A stretch of 8,381 nucleotides of DNA, from NCBI GenBank assembly GCA_937859005.1, contig CALLYR010000054.1:1-8381 (forward strand), given 5' to 3'. The first letter of the stretch is position 1, and each line of letters starts with the position of its first letter. Positions 1 through 5,997 of this stretch are shown piece after piece. The DNA comes from an uncultured Paracoccus sp. Its GTDB lineage: Bacteria > Pseudomonadota > Alphaproteobacteria > Rhodobacterales > Rhodobacteraceae. The notes beneath the pieces are model-generated. The model was not told the DNA's origin, did not search any database, and saw only the letters and a list, made by a program, of their open reading frames with translations. A program made the position numbers and the translations under genes.

Positions 1-21
1 GCGCCAATGAAAGGATGCCCC

Positions 22-672
22 ATGCTGCGCCCGTTTCCGCCCCATCTGCTGAATGACGACGACGATGACGACGACGATGACGAGCCGCGGCAGGACCGTC
101 AGCAGGGCGAGGAACTGGGCCTTCCGCAAAGCCCCGCCATCGACAAGCTGTATTTCCGTTCGCGCACGGTGATCGTGGCCGGCACCATCAACGACAAGCT
201 CGCGCAGCGCACCGTGTCGCATCTGCTGGCGCTGGCCGAGGACAGCGACAAGCCGATCAACATGCTGATCTCGTCGCCCGGCGGCCATGTCGAATCCGGC
301 GACATGATCCATGACGTGATCAAGTTCATCCGTCCGACCGTGCGCACCATCGGCTCGGGCTGGGTGGCGTCGGCGGGCGCGCTGATCTTCGTCGGCGCGG
401 AACGGGAAAACCGCTTCTGCCTGCCCAATACGCGCTTCCTGATCCACCAGCCCTCGGGCGGGATCGGCGGCACTTCGTCGGACATGATGATCCAGGCCGA
501 ACAGGTCCGGCTGATGCGCGACCGCCTGAACCAGATCTTTGCCGATGCCACCGGCCAGCCGGTCGAGCGGATCGAGAAGGACACCCAGCGCGACTTCTGG
601 CTGAACACGCAGGAAGCGCTGGATTACGGCCTGCTGCGCCGCGTGATCCGCAGCGTGGATGACCTGAAGTGA
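22..672 (+). CDS. ClpP-family serine protease (ATP-dependent Clp proteolytic subunit-like)
   Basis: This is a cytoplasmic ClpP-type peptidase that would form rings and degrade proteins fed by a Clp/Hsp100 unfoldase. Counting from the ATG at 22 (216 aa), the catalytic triad is intact. The nucleophile Ser117 lies in GWVASAGA, His142 in FLIHQPSGG, and Asp191 in the DTQRDFW segment that matches the E. coli DTERDRF motif. I chose ATG 22 because AAAGGA at 10-15 sits 6 nt upstream; an in-frame ATG at 7 would add five residues. Nine consecutive Asp (residues 12-20) follow a short N-terminus, which is unlike the ordinary ClpP propeptide. No clpX or tig is visible beside it, so it is probably a second, non-housekeeping ClpP paralogue. 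That is why no symbol is given. Its link to the methylotrophy genes downstream is only positional. Confidence 0.9.
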   Translation: MLRPFPPHLLNDDDDDDDDDEPRQDRQQGEELGLPQSPAIDKLYFRSRTVIVAGTINDKLAQRTVSHLLALAEDSDKPINMLISSPGGHVESGDMIHDVIKFIRPTVRTIGSGWVASAGALIFVGAERENRFCLPNTRFLIHQPSGGIGGTSSDMMIQAEQVRLMRDRLNQIFADATGQPVERIEKDTQRDFWLNTQEALDYGLLRRVIRSVDDLK

Positions 673-678
673 CGCCCT

Positions 679-702
679 CGGGGCGCGGGCGCCTGCGCCC
701 CG
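679..702 (+). terminator. GC-rich hairpin after the ClpP-like gene
   Basis: An 8-bp perfect stem (679-686 with 695-702, CGGGGCGC/GCGCCCCG) with an 8-nt loop begins seven nt after the stop codon. No T-run follows, so it may be a weak or Rho-assisted terminator or an mRNA 3'-end stabiliser. The remaining sequence up to 888 shows no gene I can support. Confidence 0.35.
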
Positions 703-825
703 CCCCGCCCCGTCTCGCCGACCGCGGCAGCGCCCGCGCCGCGCCGACTCTTGCCCTGGTCCGGCCGCCCCGGCCTGTCCATTCGTGGCAGAAGACCGGC
801 TTTGCGATTGCCGTCCGGCTGCCGA

Positions 826-883
826 AGTCCTTTCATCGGCCCGGCCCTGCGGGGGCGACGTTTCACGACACGACGGAAGGACT
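826..883 (+). promoter_or_regulatory. Possible SD-sequestering stem in the fghA leader
   Basis: AGTCCTTTC at 826-834 can pair with GGAAGGACT at 875-883 as nine consecutive pairs including one G-U. The 3' arm contains the whole fghA ribosome binding site, so folding would hide it. The loop is 40 nt and itself GC-rich. This is inferred by eye from complementarity only; no known riboswitch class was recognised. Confidence 0.3.
875..881 (+). promoter_or_regulatory. Ribosome binding site of fghA
   Basis: GGAAGGA lies 7 nt before the ATG at 889. It is a strong match to the Shine-Dalgarno consensus and fixes the fghA start. Confidence 0.75.
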
Positions 884-888
884 GACGG

Positions 889-1722
889 ATGACGCTTGAA
901 ACCCTCTCGGAAAATCGCTGCTTCGGCGGGACGCAAGGTGTCTATCGCCATCGCAGCCAGGCGACGGGCACGGACATGACCTTTGCCGTCTATCTGCCGC
1001 CCGAGGCAGCGGACGGCCCGGTCCCGGTCCTGTGGTATCTGTCGGGCCTGACCTGCACCCATGAAAACGCCATGACCAAGGCCGCGGGACAGCAATGGGC
1101 GGCTGAATCGGGAATCGCGCTGGTATTCCCCGACACCTCGCCCCGCGGCGAGGGCGTGGCCGATGACGAGGCCTATGACCTGGGAAAGGGCGCGGGCTTT
1201 TACGTCAATGCGACCCAGGATCCCTGGAAGCCGCATTTCCGCATGTGGGATTACATCGTCGAGGAGTTGCCGGGCGTCCTGTTCGACAATTTCGCGCTGG
1301 ATCGCGAGGCGCAGGGCATCACCGGCCATTCCATGGGCGGGCACGGCGCGCTGACCATCGCGATGACCCATCCCGACCGCTATCGCAGCGTGTCGGCCTT
1401 TGCCCCGATCGCCAACCCGACCGAATCGGATTGGGGGCGCAAGCAGTTCACCGCCTATCTGGGCGAGGATCGCGAAACCTGGCGGCCGCATGATTCGTCG
1501 CTGCTGATGGCGGAACGCGGCTTTCCGGGCGAGGTGCTGATCGACCAGGGCGCGCAGGACCAGTTCCTTGACCTGCTGAAGCCGGAAACTCTGTCCCATG
1601 CGATGGCGCAGCGGCGCCAGCCCGGCTGGTTCCGCATGCAGCCCGGCTATGACCACAGCTATTACTTCGTGCAAAGCTTCATGGGCGACCATGTGCTGTG
1701 GCACGCGGAACGGCTGTCCTGA
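889..1722 (+). CDS. fghA: S-formylglutathione hydrolase
   Basis: This cytoplasmic esterase-D-family enzyme hydrolyses S-formylglutathione to formate and glutathione, the last step of the glutathione-dependent formaldehyde oxidation pathway. The 277-aa length is normal for the family. The alpha/beta-hydrolase features are all visible: the oxyanion-side segment LSGLTCTHEN with conserved Cys56, nucleophile Ser148 in GHSMGGHGA, acid Asp224 in DQGAQDQFL, and base His256 in GYDHSYYF. It has no signal peptide, as expected. The usual partner, glutathione-dependent formaldehyde dehydrogenase (adhI/flhA), is not immediately upstream here; a ClpP-like gene is. The downstream xox operon makes formaldehyde production from methanol the likely reason for its location. 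It is probably its own transcription unit, because 216 nt separate it from the ClpP-like gene and a hairpin follows its stop. Confidence 0.96.
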   Translation: MTLETLSENRCFGGTQGVYRHRSQATGTDMTFAVYLPPEAADGPVPVLWYLSGLTCTHENAMTKAAGQQWAAESGIALVFPDTSPRGEGVADDEAYDLGKGAGFYVNATQDPWKPHFRMWDYIVEELPGVLFDNFALDREAQGITGHSMGGHGALTIAMTHPDRYRSVSAFAPIANPTESDWGRKQFTAYLGEDRETWRPHDSSLLMAERGFPGEVLIDQGAQDQFLDLLKPETLSHAMAQRRQPGWFRMQPGYDHSYYFVQSFMGDHVLWHAERLS

Positions 1723-1731
1723 TGCAGGGGA

Positions 1732-1762
1732 CCGGCGGCGGATTGCCGAATCTTCCCGCCGG
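1732..1762 (+). terminator. Two-tier hairpin after fghA
   Basis: CCGGCGG at 1732-1738 pairs with CCGCCGG at 1756-1762. Inside it, GATT 1741-1744 pairs with AATC 1749-1752 around a GCCG tetraloop. It begins 9 nt after the fghA stop and is followed by a pyrimidine-rich stretch but no clean T-run. It is a plausible transcript end for fghA, separating it from xoxF. Confidence 0.4.
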
Positions 1763-1810
1763 CCTTCCCAGATTCCCTAAGACTTTCCGGTGATGCCCCC
1801 GGCGGCGCAG

Positions 1811-1840
1811 TTGACGCAAGGCACCTGACAGCCAACGCTT
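1811..1840 (+). promoter_or_regulatory. xoxF: Candidate xoxF promoter region
   Basis: TTGACG at 1811-1816 is a good -35 hexamer. No convincing -10 hexamer follows at 16-18 nt (the sequence there is AACGCT/ACGCTT), which would suit an activator-dependent promoter. In Paracoccus, methanol and formaldehyde genes are known to be controlled by two-component systems, but no binding site can be assigned from sequence alone. Confidence 0.25.
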
Positions 1841-1879
1841 TCTTGGGGGTAAGCGTCCACCCGCCGCAGCGCAGGACGC
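1835..1879 (+). promoter_or_regulatory. Overlapping inverted repeats in the xoxF leader
   Basis: ACGCTT 1835-1840 is complementary to AAGCGT 1851-1856. GCGTCC 1853-1858 is complementary to GGACGC 1874-1879. The two stems share bases 1853-1856 and so exclude each other. They could be a regulator-binding dyad or alternative leader structures; each is only 6 bp, so chance is a real possibility. Further downstream, GGGGAGGA at 1886-1893 is the ribosome binding site of xoxF. Confidence 0.25.
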
Positions 1880-1897
1880 AGCCAAGGGGAGGAAATC

Positions 1898-3913
1898 ATG
1901 AAATATATCCTGAAAGGCGCGACCGCGATGCTGATGCTTTCGGGCACGGCCGCGCTGGCCAACGACAGTGTGACCCAGGCCATTGCCAATCCGGCGCAAT
2001 GGGCGATCCAGACGGGTGATTACGCCAATACCCGCTATTCCACGCTGGACCAGATCAACCGCGACAACGTCAAGGATCTGCGCGTCGCCTGGATGTTCTC
2101 GACCGGGGTGCTGCGGGGGCACGAAGGCTCGCCCCTGGTGATCGGGGACATCATGTATGTCCACACCCCTTTTCCGAACAATGTCTTCGCGCTGGATCTG
2201 AACAACGACGGCAGGATCCTGTGGCGTTATGAGCCGCAGCAGGACCCCAATGTGATCGCGGTGATGTGCTGCGATACGGTGAATCGCGGCCTCGCCTATG
2301 CCGAGGGGATGGTCCTGCTGTCCCAGGCCGACACCACCGTGGTCGCGCTGGACGCCCAGACGGGTCAGCCGAAATGGTCGACCAAGGTCGGCGATCCCGC
2401 CATCGGCGAGACGCTGACCGCCACCGTCATGCCGGTCAAGGACAAGGTCATGGTCGGCATCTCGGGCGGTGAATACGGGGTGCGCGGGCGCATGACCGCG
2501 CTGAACCTCGCCGATGGCCAGGTGGCGTGGAAGGCCTATTCGACCGGACCCGACGAGGAGATGCTGGTCGATCCCGAAAAGACCACGCATCTGGGCAAGC
2601 CGATCGGCAAGGACAGCTCGCTCAACAGCTGGGAAGGCGATCAATGGAAGATCGGCGGCGGCCCCATCTGGGGCTGGTTCTCGTATGACCCGGAACTGGA
2701 CCTGATCTATTACGGCACCGGCAACCCCTCGACCTGGAACCCGTCGCAGCGGCCCGGCGACAACCGCTGGTCGATGACGATCATGGCCCGGGACCCGGAC
2801 GACGGGATGGCCAAGTGGCTCTATCAGATGACGCCCCATGACGAATGGGACTTCGACGGCGTCAACGAGATGATCCTGACCGACCAGGACTTCGATGGCC
2901 AACAGCGCAAGCTGCTGACCCATTTCGACCGCAACGGCTTTGGCTATACGCTGGACCGCGAGACGGGCGAGCTGCTGGTGGCGAAGAAGTTCGACCCGGC
3001 CGTCAACTGGGCGACCGAGGTCGTGATGGACCCGAACAGCGACCAGTATGGCCGGCCGCAGGTGGTGGCCCAGTATTCGACCGAACAGAACGGCGAGGAC
3101 ACCAACTCGACCGGCATCTGCCCGGCAGCCCTGGGGTCCAAGGATCAGCAGCCCGCCGCCTTCTCACCGAAAACCAACCTGTTCTATGTGCCGACGAACC
3201 ACGTCTGCATGGACTATGAACCGTTCCGCGTGGCCTATACCGCGGGTCAGCCCTATGTCGGCGCCACCCTGTCGATGTATCCGGCCCCGAACAGCCACGG
3301 CGGCATGGGCAACTTCATCGCCTGGGACAACGTCAAGGGCGAGATCAAGTGGTCGAACCCTGAACAGTTTTCGGTCTGGTCGGGCGCGCTGGCGACGGCG
3401 GGCGACGTGGTCTTCTATGGCACGCTGGAAGGCTATCTGAAGGCGATCGACGCCGAAACCGGCAAGGAGCTTTACCGCTTCAAGACGCCTTCGGGCGTGA
3501 TCGGCAACGTCATGACCTATGAACACCGGGGCAAGCAGTATGTCGGCATCCTGTCCGGTGTGGGCGGCTGGGCCGGGATCGGCCTGGCGGCGGGCCTGAC
3601 CAATCCGAACGAAGGCCTGGGCGCCGTGGGCGGCTATGCCGCGCTGTCGGATTACACCGAACTGGGCGGCCAGCTGACGGTGTTCGAACTGCCCGGCGAA
3701 GGCGACACGGCCGCTGCGGCTCCGGGCGTGGAAACCGCGGCTGCACCTGCAGATGCCGCTGCGGCCCCGGTGGCGGCTGCACCCGCGGCGGGCGCCACCC
3801 CGTCCGATCCCTCGGCCCCGGCCGAAGGTCTGGGCGCGGGCAAGTCCACCGCCACCGGCGCCGTCCCGATGGAGCCTGAGGCCGACGCCGGCACGGCTCC
3901 GGCCTCCAACTGA
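1898..3913 (+). CDS. xoxF: Lanthanide-dependent PQQ methanol dehydrogenase XoxF, with long C-terminal tail
   Basis: This periplasmic quinoprotein oxidises methanol using PQQ and a lanthanide ion. Residues 1-21 are a signal peptide ending A-L-A. Diagnostic residues are present: the vicinal disulfide Cys124-Cys125 over the PQQ ring, metal ligands Glu192 (GGEYGVRG) and Asn276 (GTGNPSTWNP), catalytic Asp318, and Asp320 in WDFDGVNE. The second Asp marks lanthanide-type XoxF; calcium-type MxaF has Ala there. Arg345 in HFDRNGFGYTLDR is the usual active-site arginine. The beta-propeller body ends near residue 599 (LTVFELP), where XoxF proteins normally stop. A further tail of about 72 residues follows, rich in Ala and Pro, with nine acidic residues, one Lys and no Cys or aromatic residue. 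At 671 aa the protein is longer than the roughly 600 aa usual for XoxF. The start at 1898 has a strong GGGGAGGA ribosome binding site. The gene leads the xoxF-xoxG-xoxJ operon. Confidence 0.96.
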   Translation: MKYILKGATAMLMLSGTAALANDSVTQAIANPAQWAIQTGDYANTRYSTLDQINRDNVKDLRVAWMFSTGVLRGHEGSPLVIGDIMYVHTPFPNNVFALDLNNDGRILWRYEPQQDPNVIAVMCCDTVNRGLAYAEGMVLLSQADTTVVALDAQTGQPKWSTKVGDPAIGETLTATVMPVKDKVMVGISGGEYGVRGRMTALNLADGQVAWKAYSTGPDEEMLVDPEKTTHLGKPIGKDSSLNSWEGDQWKIGGGPIWGWFSYDPELDLIYYGTGNPSTWNPSQRPGDNRWSMTIMARDPDDGMAKWLYQMTPHDEWDFDGVNEMILTDQDFDGQQRKLLTHFDRNGFGYTLDRETGELLVAKKFDPAVNWATEVVMDPNSDQYGRPQVVAQYSTEQNGEDTNSTGICPAALGSKDQQPAAFSPKTNLFYVPTNHVCMDYEPFRVAYTAGQPYVGATLSMYPAPNSHGGMGNFIAWDNVKGEIKWSNPEQFSVWSGALATAGDVVFYGTLEGYLKAIDAETGKELYRFKTPSGVIGNVMTYEHRGKQYVGILSGVGGWAGIGLAAGLTNPNEGLGAVGGYAALSDYTELGGQLTVFELPGEGDTAAAAPGVETAAAPADAAAAPVAAAPAAGATPSDPSAPAEGLGAGKSTATGAVPMEPEADAGTAPASN

Positions 3914-3924
3914 CGCCTGCCGCG

Positions 3925-3941
3925 CAGGGCAGCTTGCCCTG
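3925..3941 (+). repeat. First hairpin in the xoxF-xoxG gap
   Basis: This is a perfect 7-bp stem, CAGGGCA 3925-3931 with TGCCCTG 3935-3941, and a GCT loop, 11 nt after the xoxF stop codon. No T-run follows. It is likely an mRNA 3'-end stabilising or processing element rather than a full terminator. Confidence 0.5.
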
Positions 3942-3959
3942 ACGACACGCATCCGCACG

Positions 3960-3983
3960 CGCCCCGGGGATCACCTCGGGGCG
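3960..3983 (+). terminator. Strong hairpin between xoxF and xoxG (possible partial terminator)
   Basis: CGCCCCGGGG 3960-3969 pairs with CCTCGGGGCG 3974-3983 as ten consecutive base pairs including one G-U, closed by an ATCA tetraloop. Only TT follows, so read-through into xoxG is expected. It fits an attenuator that keeps xoxG and xoxJ levels below xoxF. Confidence 0.5.
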
Positions 3984-4008
3984 TTCCATGCGGGACCAAG
4001 CCGGATAA

Positions 4009-4015
4009 GGGAGGA
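4009..4015 (+). promoter_or_regulatory. Ribosome binding site of xoxG
   Basis: GGGAGGA lies 9 nt before the ATG at 4025, immediately downstream of the two hairpins. Confidence 0.7.
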
Positions 4016-4024
4016 TCTGGATAA

Positions 4025-4696
4025 ATGAAGACCATCACGACGGCCGCAGCCCTGCTGGCCCTGTCGCTTGCCACCGCCGCCACGGCGCAGACTGCCGGCG
4101 CGCCCGCAGGAACGGACGCCGCCGGTGCCGGGCGCGCGCAGACCAGCACCGAAATGAAGGTGAACGCCGCAGGTTCGGCCGTCGCAACCGGCCTGCAGGT
4201 CGCGCCGGGCCAGATGATCGGCACCGCTGCGGGCAAGGGCACCGGGGCGGCGGGCATGGACCTGACTGCCGACCACATGGAAAACGGGCGCTGGTACAAT
4301 GCCGAGGGCATCCCGGTCTTCAAGATCGAGGACGGCGTCGTCGATTACGCGACATTCTCCGGCTATCGCCGCTATCACGCGGAATGTCACGTCTGCCACG
4401 GCCCGGACGGCGAGGGGTCCACCTATGCCCCGGCGCTGAAGGATTCCGTCGTGAACGGAATGGATTACTATACCTATATGGAAATCGTCGCGTCGGGCAA
4501 ACAGAACGTGAATGTGGCGGCAAATCTGGTGATGCCCGCCTTCGGCACGAACAGGAACGTCTGGTGCTATGCGGACGACATATATATCTATCTTCTGGCG
4601 CGCGGCACCGGCAGCATTCCCCGCGGACGCCCCGCGCAGAAAGCCGACAAATCCCCCGAATTCATGGCGCAGGAAGATTCCTGCATGAGCGGATGA
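4025..4696 (+). CDS. xoxG: c-type cytochrome electron acceptor of XoxF (cytochrome c553i/CycB type)
   Basis: This periplasmic monohaem cytochrome takes electrons from XoxF. Residues 1-21 form a signal peptide (cleavage after ATA, before Gln22). The haem site is CHVCH at residues 121-125, and Met170 in LVMPAFG is the likely axial ligand. Two more cysteines, Cys181 (WCYADD) and Cys220 (DSCM), are present. This matches the family I recall as methanol-metabolism-related cytochrome with four conserved cysteines, which includes Paracoccus CycB. The extra pair may form a disulfide. Residues 22-80 are a low-complexity Ala/Gly/Thr linker ahead of the haem domain. The gene follows xoxF by 111 nt and its stop overlaps the xoxJ start (ATGA), so it is in the same operon. 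The symbol xoxG is given by position and role; cycB is an equally used name. Confidence 0.92.
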   Translation: MKTITTAAALLALSLATAATAQTAGAPAGTDAAGAGRAQTSTEMKVNAAGSAVATGLQVAPGQMIGTAAGKGTGAAGMDLTADHMENGRWYNAEGIPVFKIEDGVVDYATFSGYRRYHAECHVCHGPDGEGSTYAPALKDSVVNGMDYYTYMEIVASGKQNVNVAANLVMPAFGTNRNVWCYADDIYIYLLARGTGSIPRGRPAQKADKSPEFMAQEDSCMSG

Positions 4697-5505
4697 GCAG
4701 GCTCGGCCTGATGGCGGCGCTAGCCTTTCTGGCGGCCGCGCCTGCGGCGGCTCAGGTGGCCGATCTGCGCTCGCACAGCGCGTTCCGCGTCTGCGCCGAT
4801 CCCGCCGCGGTGCCGATGTCGTCACAGGACGGCAGCGGCTTTGAAAACCGCCTGGCGGGACTTTTTGCCCAGCGGCTGGGCCTGCCCGTCGAATATGCCT
4901 GGTTTCCGCAAGGGACGGGTTTCATCCGCAAGACCCTGCGGGCGGGACTGTGCGATGTGGTCATCGGCTATGCCCAGGGGGACGAGCTGGTGCAGAACAC
5001 CAACCATTACTACACCTCGGTCTATGGCATCGTGACGCGCCGCGACGGCCCGCTGGCGGATGTGGAGCGCCTGACCGACCCGGCGCTGAAGGGACGCAAT
5101 CTGGGCGTGGTGGCAGGCACGCCGCCGGCTTCGCATATGGCGCGGGCGGGACTGGCCAAGGACATGCGCGGCTGGGACCTGTTCGTGGACCGGCGGGTGG
5201 AAAACCCGGTGGGCGACATGCTGCAGGGGGTGCGCGGCGGCACGCTGGACGCAGCCGTGCTGTGGGGGCCGCTGGCCGGTCCGCTGGTCAAGGACGACCC
5301 CGATCTGCAATTCGCTCCCCTGCTGCACGAGGAAGGGGCGCCGCGTCTGTATTACCGCATCACCATGGGGGTGCGGCCGGGAGAACAGGAATGGAAGCGC
5401 CAGCTGAACAGCCTGATCCGCCGCAACCAGGCCGAGATCGATGCCATCCTGCACGAGGCCGGGGTGCCGCTGGTCGATGACTACGGCAAGGCGATGATGC
5501 CGTGA
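4693..5505 (+). CDS. xoxJ: XoxJ, quinoprotein dehydrogenase-associated periplasmic binding protein
   Basis: This is a periplasmic protein with the fold of an ABC-transporter solute-binding protein, found next to xoxF/mxaF. It is thought to help activate or assemble the dehydrogenase rather than import a solute. The 270-aa product has a signal peptide (cut after AAA, before Gln21), then the family's typical opening FRVCADP, GFENRLAGLFAQRLGLPVEY and LRAGLCDVVIGY. Cys34 and Cys87 could form a disulfide. The ATG at 4693 overlaps the xoxG stop as ATGA, indicating translational coupling. The frame is open further upstream to at least 4384, but that part lies inside xoxG and lacks the signal peptide. 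An imperfect ribosome site AGGAAG at 4671-4676 lies 16 nt away, within a short palindrome (4670-4683), so coupling probably dominates. Confidence 0.92.
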   Translation: MSRLGLMAALAFLAAAPAAAQVADLRSHSAFRVCADPAAVPMSSQDGSGFENRLAGLFAQRLGLPVEYAWFPQGTGFIRKTLRAGLCDVVIGYAQGDELVQNTNHYYTSVYGIVTRRDGPLADVERLTDPALKGRNLGVVAGTPPASHMARAGLAKDMRGWDLFVDRRVENPVGDMLQGVRGGTLDAAVLWGPLAGPLVKDDPDLQFAPLLHEEGAPRLYYRITMGVRPGEQEWKRQLNSLIRRNQAEIDAILHEAGVPLVDDYGKAMMP

Positions 5506-5523
5506 TCCGCGCGCCCGCCCTGC

Positions 5524-5988
5524 TTGCAGCCTTACCATGGCGAACCCTATCGCGCGCCGGTACCCGATACGCTGGCCGGGGCCACGGTTCTGGACGCCGC
5601 CGGAACCGCCGACTGGCAGGCGCGCGGGGCCGTGCTGATCGACGTGCTGCCGCAGATCCGCAAGCCCGAGGGCCTGCCCCCCGGCACGATCTGGCGCCCG
5701 CCCGGCCATGACACCCTTGCCGGTGCCGTCTGGCTGCCCGGCACAGGCTATGACCGGCTGGCTCCGGCGGACGAGGCGGGCTTTGCCGCCGCGCTGGACA
5801 GGCTGGCCCGCGGCGACAAGGCCGCGCCGCTGGTGTTCTTCTGCAAGGCCGACTGCTGGATGAGCTGGAATGCCGCCAAACGCGCGCTGTCCTTCGGCCA
5901 TACTCAGGTCGGCTGGTTTCCCGGCGGCACCGACGACTGGCTGGCAGAGGGGCGCGACATGGAACCCGCCGTCCCGCCGCAGCCCTGA
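5524..5988 (+). CDS. Rhodanese-like CxxxCW protein associated with PQQ-dependent catabolism; N-terminus uncertain
   Basis: The protein belongs to the rhodanese-related family described as PQQ-dependent-catabolism-associated CxxCW motif proteins. Its biochemical role is unknown, but a periplasmic thiol function for the quinoprotein system is plausible. From a TTG at 5524 (154 aa), the body begins PYHGEPYRAPVPDTL. The signature Cys107-K-A-D-Cys111-Trp112-MSWNAAKRA follows VFF, at the position of a rhodanese active-site loop. The N-terminus is a problem: the frame is open only back to the xoxJ stop, to which it is in-frame. It has no ATG, no ribosome site and no signal peptide. A GTG at 5502, overlapping the xoxJ stop (GTGA), begins a signal-like peptide (VIRAPALLAAL) in a different frame. 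The gene may therefore carry a frameshift or deletion at its 5' end, or the start may be TTG. The family assignment is firm; the start is not. Confidence 0.8.
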   Translation: MQPYHGEPYRAPVPDTLAGATVLDAAGTADWQARGAVLIDVLPQIRKPEGLPPGTIWRPPGHDTLAGAVWLPGTGYDRLAPADEAGFAAALDRLARGDKAAPLVFFCKADCWMSWNAAKRALSFGHTQVGWFPGGTDDWLAEGRDMEPAVPPQP

Positions 5989-5997
5989 ACGCTCAGG
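5984..5997. terminator. Small hairpin over two convergent stop codons
   Basis: CCTGA 5984-5988 pairs with TCAGG 5993-5997 around an ACGC loop. Each arm contains one of the two convergent stop codons, which are only 4 nt apart. With five base pairs it is weak; a bidirectional terminator role is speculative. Confidence 0.2.

Noticed and set aside
802..830. TTGCGA as a -35 element for fghA
   Set aside because: No acceptable -10 hexamer lies at 16-18 nt.
669..899. Short open frame (76 codons) between the ClpP-like gene and fghA
   Set aside because: It is Arg/Pro-rich, lacks a ribosome site and overlaps the fghA start; no support as a gene.
1679..2923. Long open frame (414 codons) on the minus strand opposite xoxF
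   Set aside because: It is antisense to a well-conserved quinoprotein, has no recognisable domain and is a usual by-product of high-GC codon bias.
3164..3958. Minus-strand frame opposite the 3' part of xoxF
   Set aside because: It overlaps a conserved coding region and lacks a plausible start signal or domain.
4579..4592. AT-rich TATATAT stretch inside xoxG as an internal promoter for xoxJ
   Set aside because: It is explained by the codons for Asp-Ile-Tyr-Ile-Tyr, has no matching -35 hexamer, and xoxJ is translationally coupled to xoxG.
4384..4692. Upstream extension of the xoxJ frame
   Set aside because: It lies inside xoxG, and the signal peptide begins only at 4693.
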